From: Pseudevernia furfuracea
Taxonomy: Eukaryota; Ascomycota; Lecanoromycetes; Lecanorales; Parmeliaceae
Reading direction: 5' to 3'
Length of the DNA stretch: 64,000 bases
NCBI GenBank assembly: GCA_022315425.1
Contig: JAIUPT010000038.1
Coordinates: 124,001 to 188,000 of the forward strand
Positions 46,522 through 55,557 of the stretch are shown in pieces. The notes under the pieces were generated by a model that worked only from the letters and a program-made list of their open reading frames with translations, was not told where the DNA came from and did no database searches. Numbering within the stretch: the first letter of the stretch is position 1; each line of letters starts with the position of its first letter. A program made the position numbers and the translations under genes.

Positions 46522-47995
46522 ATGGAGAAGCCAACCACGCCTCCCCCTATAGGTAACGCAGACAGATCGGGTGGCTTACTGGCCACATCCATACTTGCCC
46601 TAAGCTCCGTACTTATTTTCATTGGCTTGCGTTTTGCGACTCGAATATGGCTTGTCAAGAGGGTGGGATGGGATGATTGGTGTATAGTATTTGCCGGTGT
46701 AAGTCTCCTGCTTCGCAGGTAGTCAGTCTGGCAGAAGGGTGCTAAAAAGTCCTAGTTTGGTCATATCATCGGCATGGGCCTGATCACCGTTCAAATTGGA
46801 TACGGCTTTGGGCGGCCTGCGTATTACCTCACCGAGCATCAGTTCCAAGAATTCATGAAATACTCCTACGGCGAGTGGCTGCAGGTCAGCATTCTTCAAA
46901 CGCTACTTAGTTGAATCTTATCTAAGACATTACAGACCTTTGCGACCTTAACATTCACCAAGGTCTCGATCTGCCTACTACTTCTGCGCATCACCATCAC
47001 CAAAGCTTTCATTAGACCGCTGTACGCCGCTATTTTTGTTCTCGTAGTCAGCAATGTGGTGCTGAGTTTAGTATGGATTTTTCAATGTACACCACATCTA
47101 GACAAAGCTTGGAATTCGAAAATGCCGGGGAAGTGCTATTCCAAAGGTCAACTGGAAAGGATCATAATTTCTCAAGCAAGTGAGTATTCTTTCGAGGACC
47201 AGTCGGTCTATACTTACCACCTCCAGTTATATCAATCATCTCGGACTACTTTCTCTCAGCTTTTCCGATTCTTATACTGCGCAAGGTTCAGATCAACCTT
47301 CGCAGCAAGATTGGCCTGTGCCTACTTATGGGTCTTGGGGTCATGTAAGTCTCTATCGCATCGTGGCTCTCATTGCTAGGCACTAATAGTCGGAACGGCA
47401 GTACTGGCTCATTGTCGCTAGTGCGGACAGTTCTCAACTACCAGAATGTAACCAATGACCCAACTTGTAGGACCCCTCCGCATGCAGGTACAGAAGATGC
47501 TATTTTACTAACACTTGGGTAAAAGGGCTAAGCGTACCGAATTGGTACTGGCGCACATGGGAAGTCTTATTCGGCGTCGTTGCGGCTTGCATACCCACCT
47601 TGCGACCCTTGTATAAATGGCTTGTTCAAGAATACACTCGCTTGACTAGTGAAAGAACGCCATCGAAACCGACTACTAACCAGTGGACCGCTCCGAAACC
47701 ATCAATAGCCGTACCAGCCAAGACATATGGCGCCAAGGTGGACGAGAGTATGCCACAAGAAGAAGATATGCTACCGCTACAGAATTTTGAGGGCGCTGGT
47801 AGGTCGGAAAACGTCGAGCGAGAGGTGAAGCAACATAGCAAGGAAAAGGAGACGAGCGAGACCCTAGAGTTCAAGCCGGGCTTGCACATTCCTGGAGACC
47901 TGAGTACGAGCCGACCAGGACATTTCAAGAGGTGGGACTCGGAAGCTAGGATAGGAGGCGGACATGGAGTTGAGGAAATCGAAGATCGGATCTAG
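46522..47995 (+). CDS. Fungal rhodopsin-domain membrane protein (Pth11-like)
   Basis: Six exons: 46522-46698, 46756-46884, 46936-47179, 47227-47344, 47402-47466, 47526-47995; 400 residues. Seven membrane segments are predicted across the spliced product. Family marks are WDDWCIVFAG, GYGFGRPAYYLT, FTKVSICLLLLRI, RTVLNYQNVTNDPTW and VPNWYWRTWEVLFG. The tail of about 130 residues is cytosolic and charged. It lacks the extracellular CFEM domain of true Pth11, so it belongs to the large rhodopsin-domain group, whose members are proposed G-protein-coupled sensors but mostly untested. Exons 4 and 5 are short (118 and 65 bases), and the donor-acceptor choices there were set by the conserved DPTW motif. 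Confidence 0.85.
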
Positions 47996-48439
47996 GTTAA
48001 ATCTATAGGGTCAATTTCTATCGGTAGTAATCATCCGCGTTCCTCATGCATTTCATTTGAGCCCTGGACTTTGCGTACCGACCTACCTCGGTACAGTCCT
48101 TACTTGTTACGATTCCCCCTACTACCAGTAGAAACGGGATTGAGTTCGATGCATACCGCTGTAATCACTGGAATAGCAGGGACCTTAGAAGCTCCCAAGC
48201 CTTTGATTACCGGATCTAATTACCTCAAGGGAGTCAGACTAGGTCCTGGCAGGTTGCTGGGACATGGGATAACTAACAACACTAGATTTCGTCCCGACTA
48301 AAGTCTTCTCAAGCCTCTCGGGGCAATCGTGGGGTCAATTGAATCTAAAGATTTACAACAGCTCCAGTCGACTCAAGGGTCGGCCATCGAGCTCCCATTT
48401 TTAGCAAGTTGGCTGAATGTAGAGCTGGGACCTAAAGAC

Positions 48440-48456
48440 GGGGGGGGGGGGGGGGG
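48440..48456. repeat. G17 homopolymer
   Basis: Seventeen consecutive G. Intergenic. Confidence 0.85.
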
Positions 48457-48630
48457 TTTGATGGACTTCCACGAGCTCTACGCTCGTTTCAATGTTGTAG
48501 TCCGAGAGGGGAAGAACAAGAAGAAACCTCAGCCGTCGCCTGTAGTCATCTCCTCGACATTTGAAGCTGATGTCAAACACCCACTCCCAAACGCGTCCAA
48601 TCAATCTCTCCACATAGTCGCTCATGCGGA

Positions 48631-48633
<3 letters not shown>

Positions 48634-48658
<25 letters not shown>
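48634..48658. repeat. (CT)12 microsatellite
   Basis: Twenty-five bases of perfect CT alternation, about 35 bases before the ATG of the broken reading frame at 48693. Confidence 0.9.
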
Positions 48659-48662
<4 letters not shown>

Positions 48663-48692
48663 CCAAAAAGGGCAGAGCCTCCCTGAACAGCA

Positions 48693-49367
48693 ATGGCAAG
48701 CCGCCATGCAAGGTCCCGCGGATGCGCCGAAGAATCCCACTACGAAGACATCCAACGTAAATCCCCCGTTTTCGACCATTCATCGTCCGATCCATCCGAT
48801 CCTTCACACAGAAAGGCTCGGGGGTTCCCTTCGTCTGCTTCAACAAATCGAGCCGCCGAGGCCATGGCCTAGCTAGATCGAGAAAACTGTAGACGGTCCC
48901 GCTGGGAAGGACTGCGCTATCTGCTGCAACGCCAGCGTGTGGGCGCTATTGACCATTTCGAGATTCTGGATTCTGTGTATGGGGAGTGGTTCCCGCACCG
49001 GGACAGGGGGAGGGACATCCCTTTCGGTGATTTCCCCGGGGAAGTTTATGCGCCATCACCCGCCTGTGGAAATGGCGGCAGGTGGTGTCCTTCCATCCGA
49101 GGCTGTGCGAGCAGCTCGGAATGCTTGACTCGGATGTATTGAAACCCGAGTATGCGCAGTCTCATCCGAAGCATGGGCAGGTCAGGGAAAGGGGTTTGTT
49201 TGAGTTGAGAGAGAGAGGACGTTCTGCCATTTCATCATCATTGTGCCGGACCACAAGGCGTGGAGAGAGCGGGAAGTGCTGCTACTGTGCGAGGACGAGG
49301 AGATTGCGACGGCATATGGTGTCAATGAAAAAAAAGGATGTGTTAAGAGAGAAAACCCTCGAAGTTG
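48693..49367 (+). pseudogene. Broken coding region of unknown family
   Basis: From ATG 48693 a plausible hydrophilic N-terminus runs to an in-frame TAG at 48870-48872. The same frame then continues with strongly protein-like sequence (CRRSRWEGLRYLLQRQ, HFEILDSVYGEWFPHRD) to about 49045. A second frame takes over (ITRLWKWRQVVSFHPRLCEQ), and past a GA-rich run a third frame does (HFIIIVPDHKAWREREVLLL) until TGA at 49365-49367. The switches leave no room for normal introns. One stop plus two frame shifts suggests a decayed gene; an unusual gene structure or assembly errors at low-complexity sites remain possible. I do not recognise the family. Confidence 0.45.
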
Positions 49368-49854
49368 AGGGTATGTGTTCAAGCTGCGTATCCCGCATGA
49401 CATTGAAACGTGCAATGCAAGCTGTGATCTTCAGTGACGGCGACAGAAGAAGAAGACGACGACGACGGAAAGAGTATAACGAGGCGTTTGGAGAACATTG
49501 GGGTATCGAAGACGAACCTTGATGCTGTCTTACTATTGAGGTGTATGTTGCAGTGTAGCTGTATATAGTGAGGTTGTACGAGGTGTCAAACAAGCTACAA
49601 GAGAAAAGCTCATTCAGTGACAAGCTGCAATGGAAACATAAGATGGCAGGGTGCTTCAATAATTCCACAAACATCGTCGCTGTGACCTTTAGATCATCAG
49701 TCAAGCTTTTCTGGTGATCAATGGGAGGCTGACCTAACCGAGTGCGAGATGCGAGCACTAAAGCATCTTTCTCGGGAGATGTTACATGAAAGCGTTCTGC
49801 ATTTAACTTTCCTCACCCATGTCGCCCCAATTCCCCCCCATTCCAATGTAGTAG

Positions 49855-50193
49855 GAGCGTAGCTCGAGTAAGGTCGTCACCGACTGTGAGGCAATTTGCG
49901 CACCGCCAACAGCAGCAATCGACATCCTCGGGACCAACGAGATCCTCCAAGAGACCCTGGCAGGTTCTCCTGCGGGGCAGACTAAGACATGGACGCCCGA
50001 AGATACCTCGCTTGATTATGCATTCTGGCCATTGCTGGGATCACCGAATGCTAATGGAACCATTTACATTGTGACTGACCACAAGGTGGCCCTGAAAGAC
50101 AAGGGAATCAAGAGTATAGGTGCAATATACGATCGTGTAAATGAGAATGACTGTGGACAGTATGAGGCGCACATGTGGGCGACGCTTGGTTGA
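49855..50193 (+). other. Orphan coding-like fragment
   Basis: A 112-codon open stretch without an early ATG, ending in TGA at 50191-50193. The translation looks like real protein (AAIDILGTNEILQETLAG, DYAFWPLLGSPNANGTIYIV, DHKVALKDKGIKSIGAIYD). It could be an exon of a gene whose other exons I cannot place, or a relic. TAG at 49852-49854 just before it could serve as a splice acceptor. Family unknown. Confidence 0.35.
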
Positions 50194-50612
50194 CCTGAAT
50201 AATGGAGCGTATTTCTCCGAAGCCAACGGATATTTGGATGAGTACTTGCTTACTTCGTATACAATGGCATGAAGGGTGGGCGTATTCTCTTCGGTTCATC
50301 TCCCTCTCTCGACCTCCGATTAAATCATTCCGAGCCTGACAAAGACGGCTCATCGCCTTAATCAAATTAACAAACGGATCGTGATCAACCAGAAGCAGTA
50401 TCGAAAATTGAAGTCGCTGACTTCCTCTGGAACAGAAGGCATCGAAGATTGAGCTAAAGTGCCGAGAAGTGAGAACAAGCGCAAAGATTGTATAGTATCT
50501 TCACAGAAACTTTTTGAATGCAACATATCCCATTGCAAGAACCCAAGGCTTTCCCGGAACTCCCATGCAATGAGAATCTTGCACATAGCATGTAAAAGCC
50601 ATGATACTAGTC

Positions 50613-51624
50613 CTATCCCGCGAGGGTCGTCAGGTCCGGGCGACAGACGCCCTTCTGATATGGCTGAGGCGTGAAGAGGCTGTCTTTAATGTTCTTACTC
50701 CTTTTCTCATGATGTTGGTGATGCCCGGTGATAATGAAACTATCAGCTTTCGGATCTTCCGAGACAATGTTGTAATGAAGCTCGCGATGGCACGGCTGAA
50801 GCATCTTCGCGTATGTGTTGTCTTTGACACGAGTGTCGTCTTCATCCTTGAGGTCGTAGCAGCAGTTGATCAAACAGGCAATGTAAAATGCAGAAGCAGT
50901 CGGTCCTCGCAGCCTTGAGAAGAATTCCCGAGCCAGTACTCCATCTACGAAAGAAAATCGTGGAGCCGAAGGAAAAACCTTCCGCGCTCTCGTCTGAAAC
51001 GTAATACCAGTCTTGAGCAGGCAACAAGGCCACCTCAGTATCATTGTTAGCTGAAGGTAGCATCATCTGCCTCGCTCCGCATATTTGAGCTTACTTTCGA
51101 ATCTGGCGTTTGAAGAAGCCTCTTCGTAACCAGCAGACCCTAAGGTTTCCAGACTCTGCAATTGAATCTCACTGTCATGAAGTACCAAAAGACCCTCGAG
51201 CCAGATCACGGTCTCAAGTCTGTCTGTACAAGGGACATAGCAAGGTTCATAGCGGTCAAAATTGATGTCCGCACTGTCTTCCGCCATTTGAAGATCAGTA
51301 CGCATATGCTGTCTCATTGGCATGGAACAATTTTGTGCCGCTCAAGAGCTTCTCTCTTGAGCTCTTGTTGAAACTATACTGAAGCGTGCCATGTTGCACT
51401 TCTTTCCAAGTGGCTACTGTTGTAAAATCAGGCCAAAAGCCAGACGGAATTGAAGTCGTCCACCGCGATTGAAGGTATCCATCAATGCCTGTAAAGAACG
51501 GACAATTCAATACTAGCAGGTTTTCGAGTAAACTTCCAAGAGTAGGGTTAGGGCTACCAGTAGCGCTGTTCAAGACTTTGCGTGCAGTCCGCTGCCGTCC
51601 TAGTCCTTGAATGCCATCAAACAT
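50613..51624 (-). pseudogene. Possible multi-exon or decayed gene, unknown family
   Basis: Three protein-like stretches on the minus strand: 51624-51295 (110 codons from an ATG, including GYLQSRWTTSIPSGFWPDF), about 51300-51110 (DRYEPCYVPCTDRLETVIWL) joined by a possible 44-base intron to VALLPAQDWYYVSDESAEGF, and, in another frame, down to the stop at 50613 (FYIACLINCCYDLKDEDDTR). I could not join all pieces with normal splice sites. The ATG at 51624 lies inside the first codons of the next plus-strand gene, an awkward overlap. Either a poorly conserved gene or a remnant; no family recognised. Confidence 0.3.
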
Positions 51625-52522
51625 GGACGATGAGCCATCAGACTACGACGACGCTCTACTTGCACGGTTGAATAACCTCAAGCAGTCGAGCGTATCATTT
51701 GGCTCATCCAACAGTCTTTCGGCCCCTACGGGTGCCAATGAGCTCGACGACTCTCCTGAAGATCTCATCGCACGCTTCGAAAGGCTCTATGGCCGGAAAT
51801 CTGCTGATGGTCACGAGCAGGCTCTATCGTTAAATACCATCAATGATGATGAAAGCGGACCACCTTCTCCCACGATTGAGGAACTTCTAGCTCAGCTGGG
51901 CCCGGAAGAGCAGTACACTTTAAGCTCTACAGATCTTAAAGAGGCCAACGAACTTCTGGCGGAGGCAAAGCGCACGCTCCCCAACGAAGATGCCCCAAAC
52001 CAAAAATCTGAACGTACAAGCTCTGCCACCACCACGTGCAGAAGCCCGAAGGGATCTATAGAGCCTATAAATCCTGAACAAGACGAAGAAGCTGAAGCAG
52101 AGGCCTCTCTCCAGCGCATCTTGGACGAGGTAGAGCTCGAACGGCAGCAGGAGCCTGTGCCGGCCGTCCCCTCATCCCAACCCGACAGGGTGCCGGCGCT
52201 CCCAGCTCCAGCGCCGCCAGAAACCTTTGCGTCACTGGTATTTCCTTCTATTCCTGATTTACCACTGCCGTCTTTAGCCCTTCCCTCCGCGCCTACCGCA
52301 GCACCCTCTACTCGCAAGCCTAAATCCAAACCTCCTGGTTTCTCCGATCATGAAATCGACTCTTGGTGCATCATCTGCTGCGCAAACTCGACAGTCAAAT
52401 GCTTCGGATGTGATGGTGATCTATACTGCTGGGGCTGCTGGAGGGAGGGACATGTCGGGGAAGATGTAGGGTTGGAAGAAAAGAGCCATGTTTGGGAGCG
52501 AGCGGTGAAAGGGAAAGGATAA
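51611..52522 (+). CDS. ANCHR/ZFYVE19-like zinc-finger protein
   Basis: Single exon, 303 residues. Residues 1-250 are acidic and probably disordered, with two short helical motifs (DDALLARLNNL and PEDLIARFERLYGRK) like the MIM/ALR segments of the human abscission regulator ANCHR, plus a Glu-rich helix (EAEASLQRILDEVELE). From about 251 there is a compact Cys/His zinc finger: WCIICCANSTVKCFGCDGD followed by LYCWGCWREGH, the B-box/FYVE-like finger of this family. Human ANCHR with VPS4 delays cytokinetic abscission when chromatin is trapped; the role in a hyphal fungus is unknown. Start at 51611 with a second Met at position 5. Confidence 0.75.
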   Translation: MPSNMDDEPSDYDDALLARLNNLKQSSVSFGSSNSLSAPTGANELDDSPEDLIARFERLYGRKSADGHEQALSLNTINDDESGPPSPTIEELLAQLGPEEQYTLSSTDLKEANELLAEAKRTLPNEDAPNQKSERTSSATTTCRSPKGSIEPINPEQDEEAEAEASLQRILDEVELERQQEPVPAVPSSQPDRVPALPAPAPPETFASLVFPSIPDLPLPSLALPSAPTAAPSTRKPKSKPPGFSDHEIDSWCIICCANSTVKCFGCDGDLYCWGCWREGHVGEDVGLEEKSHVWERAVKGKG

Positions 52523-53031
52523 GAGTCTGGCCATTTCTAAATCCGCCTGGCCAACGCTCGATAATCAATTCCTAGAACAGAGGGATGCACATGAGTCATG
52601 ACACGCCGGCGCAATACTGGCCGTCAGCAGCATGTGGCCATTTGCTGGCTCGTATGTACAAATTGCTAGCCTCGCTTGCTAATTGAAGGTGGAGACTGGA
52701 ACCGTGTCTTTAGTTTGAAACTACGAATTAAGGTTTTGGTCGGACGAACATTGCGCCTGTTGACAAAGCTGTTGCCTCTGGTCTTCAAATTCCGGAGAGG
52801 GTTTTTCGTTGACGCCTAAATCATTGTGCCGTCTCCGGCCACTTGATACTCGAGGCGAAGACAGAATTGCCGACCTCGAATCTCATGAGGAAGATGAGTT
52901 CATATATAAGAGCACAATCAGGCGGTTCTCAAAGCCAGATTCTACAATATAAGCCTTCTTCCCTGCGACTTTCGTGATCCATCTGTCGACTCAAACCGTA
53001 TGGTACCCGTCTCCTGCGAAGATACAAAAAT
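52523..53031. promoter_or_regulatory. Upstream region of the MFS transporter
   Basis: About 510 bases holding the ANCHR-like 3' tail and the MFS promoter. A TATA-like ATATATAA sits at 52902-52909, about 125 bases before the ATG, and fits a regulated promoter. No other motif assigned. Confidence 0.45.
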
Positions 53032-54908
53032 ATGGCTGTGACTTTAAAAATCAAACAGAACGAAGGGGACCTCTCCTTCCCTCAGTCCGCAATGGTGGTA
53101 AACAGAGAGGTCGAGGAACATGAGAATGACCAAACCCTTGAGAAGGAAGCCTCCCTACACCAAGTCAATTCGGCAGGTACCCTGCGCCAAGTAAAATCTG
53201 CGGGCGTCCCACCAGTGCCAGAAGCAGAATTCAAGCCCACAACAAGGTTGTATCTTGCCTTTGGCACATTGGCAGTGATTACACTTATGGTGGCTCTGGA
53301 TGGGACAAGCTTATCCGTTGCTCTGCCCGTAGGTTCCTTGCCCATACATCCCAACTACTTGTGGTAATCAATGACTAAATGACAAGTTCAGATCATGGCA
53401 CGTGCCTTGAAGGGCACCGCAATCGAGGCTTTCTGGGCTGGCACATCTTTCCTTCTCTGCTCAACAATATTTCAGCCGAGTTTCGCCGAACTCTCTCACA
53501 TCTTCGGTCGGAAACCCCTGGTCATGGTGGCTCTTATATTCTTCCTCATCGGCGCCATTGTTGCTGCCACGGCAAACGGGTTCGGACCTCTTCTTGTCGG
53601 TAGATCCCTGCAGGGTCTTGGAGGTGGCGGCCTCATAGCCCTTACCGAGATTCTGGTCACTGACTTGGTGCCGTTGAGGCAAAGAGGCCAATGGTTCGGG
53701 ATCATTAGTGCAATGTGGAGCATAGGTTCTGTCACTGGTCCTATCATTGGTGGCGCGTTTGCGCAAGCTGTGTCCTGGGTAGGCCCAGACGCTTCATAAT
53801 GATGCTTTGCCATGAGCTGATTGTTGATTAGCGATGGATCTTTTGGATCAATTTGCCGTTTGTTGGGCTCGCAATCATCCTTGTGCCTCTTACTTTGGTG
53901 CTGGCTTTCCAAATTAGCTCGCTCGCAGACAAACTCAGGAGGGTGGATTGGATTGGATCGGTCCTCTTCATCGGCTCGACTACTAGTTTCCTGATTCCAA
54001 TAACATGGGGCGGTGTCTCATACGCCTGGGACTCCTGGCGGGTTCTGGCCCCACTGATTATCGGCGTCTTCGGTCTCGTAGTTTTTATTGTCTTTGAAGA
54101 ATACGTCGCCAAAGAGCCCCTCATTCGGCTTGACGTCTTCAAAAACCGAACGGCAGCTGCAAGCTACTTCGAAACAACGCTACATGGTATGATCCTTTGG
54201 TGCATCCTGTATTATATGCCTCTCTACTACGAGGCCGTCAAAGGCGAGACACCCATTATTGCGGGTATAAGCCTTTTCCCAGCTACATTTACTGTGGCTC
54301 CCGCGGCCATGGTCACAGGAATTGTGATCAGTAAAACGGGCCGCTACCGATGGGCTATTTGGTCTGGTTGGGTATTGACCACTCTGGGCACTGGTATACT
54401 CTACTTGCTTGACGTCAACACGACAACAGTTCAGTGGGTATTCCTGAACCTTGTGAGTGGCTTGGGGATGGGCATTCTCTTCCCCTCAATGGCCTTCTCA
54501 ATCCAAGCAGCCACTATAAACAAGGATCTCGCCTTCGCCGTCGCTCTGTTTTCATTCTTCCGCGCCTTCGGCCAAGCAATAGGCGTCGCCGTTGGTGGTG
54601 TGATCTTTCAGAACCAGCTCAAAAAGAAGCTCTTGACTTATCCGCTTCTCGCTCCCATGGCAGGTGCCTACTCAAGCGATGCTTCGGGCTTGGTTCAAAT
54701 TATTAAGACAATGCAGCATGGACCGGCAAGAACGCAATTGATTCAGAGCTATGCGGATTCTTTGAAACTTGTATGGATCGTGATGTGTGCTTTGGCAGGT
54801 GTTGCTCTCCTGTCCAGCTTTTCGATAAAGGGCTTCGAGCTAGATCGTGCATTGGAGACGGAGCAGGGGTTTCAGGTCGAAAAGACCACTGTCGATGAGG
54901 AGAAGTAA
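53032..54908 (+). CDS. MFS drug:H+ antiporter, 14-TM (DHA2) type
   Basis: Three exons: 53032-53328, 53392-53778, 53832-54908; 586 residues. A cytosolic N-terminus of about 75 residues precedes about 14 membrane segments. Motif A is AELSHIFGRKPLVM; motif C, typical of exporters, is SIGSVTGPIIGGAFAQ. The family pumps out hydrophobic toxins, fungicides or self-made metabolites. No biosynthetic genes adjoin it, so a general efflux role is more likely than a pathway-bound one. The two introns are phase 0 and join ALP|IMARALKG and VSW|RWIFWINLPF cleanly. Confidence 0.92.
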
Positions 54909-55557
54909 AGGATAATGGTGGAGCCTGATTACTGGGCCGTTTGGTACGCCTGAGCAGGCAGCGATGGAGTTGTTAGGTCTCAAGGCTGCTATATAGGTGC
55001 AATTTCTGTATAGTAATTCATGTACAAATTTACAACCACTCATCCAGGCATCTTCTGTGGAATCACCGACGAGTCTTTTATGTTACCATAGAGAACACAA
55101 TAGTCGATCGGCAGGCAAGCTGTCAGGAACATTAGATAGTCTTGGACAATGGCATTCTCTAAAAATATTTCGTCGTTCGTGACAACTTGCCTGGTAATTT
55201 ACTAGAAAGGGCAAGATACCGCAATCATTCAATTGTCCAGCCGAGGTTTTGCTTGATGACCACAAAGTATCTGCCTCAGTCGCCACTGCTGATGATGTGG
55301 CGGAGTTGATTACGAGTTTTCGTTTTCCTGTGGCCGCTGGAAGCGAGTCCGTTTGTCGCCCGCAAAGGAAACAAGGGAACCATCATTGAAAACATAAAGT
55401 CCACCAGTCGGACCTAGAAATAGACAGCCTTTCTTGGAGCCTGCACACCTTCTGAAACCAATGCCAGTGCTCAGTCCATAGCTCCTCGAAGCTCCCGTGC
55501 CCGTATCCCGCAGCAGGCGCGAACACAGCTAAACTGCGAAGCCCAAAGACAACCGCC
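54909..55557. other. Gap upstream of myosin I
   Basis: About 650 bases holding the MFS tail and the myosin promoter and leader. Frames on the minus strand up to 55798 overlap the myosin exon and are shadows. No motif assigned. Confidence 0.4.

Larger units (their letters stand above)
47996..48692. other. Repeat-rich gap before the broken coding patch
   Basis: 3' tail of the Pth11-like gene, then low-complexity DNA with G17 at 48440-48456 and a (CT)12 microsatellite at 48634-48658. An open frame crosses 48329-48760 only because the repeats contain no stops. Confidence 0.5.

Noticed and set aside
48329..48760. 143-codon plus-strand frame with poly-Gly and Ser-Leu repeats
   Set aside because: The frame is kept open by the G17 run and the (CT)12 microsatellite, not by coding sequence.
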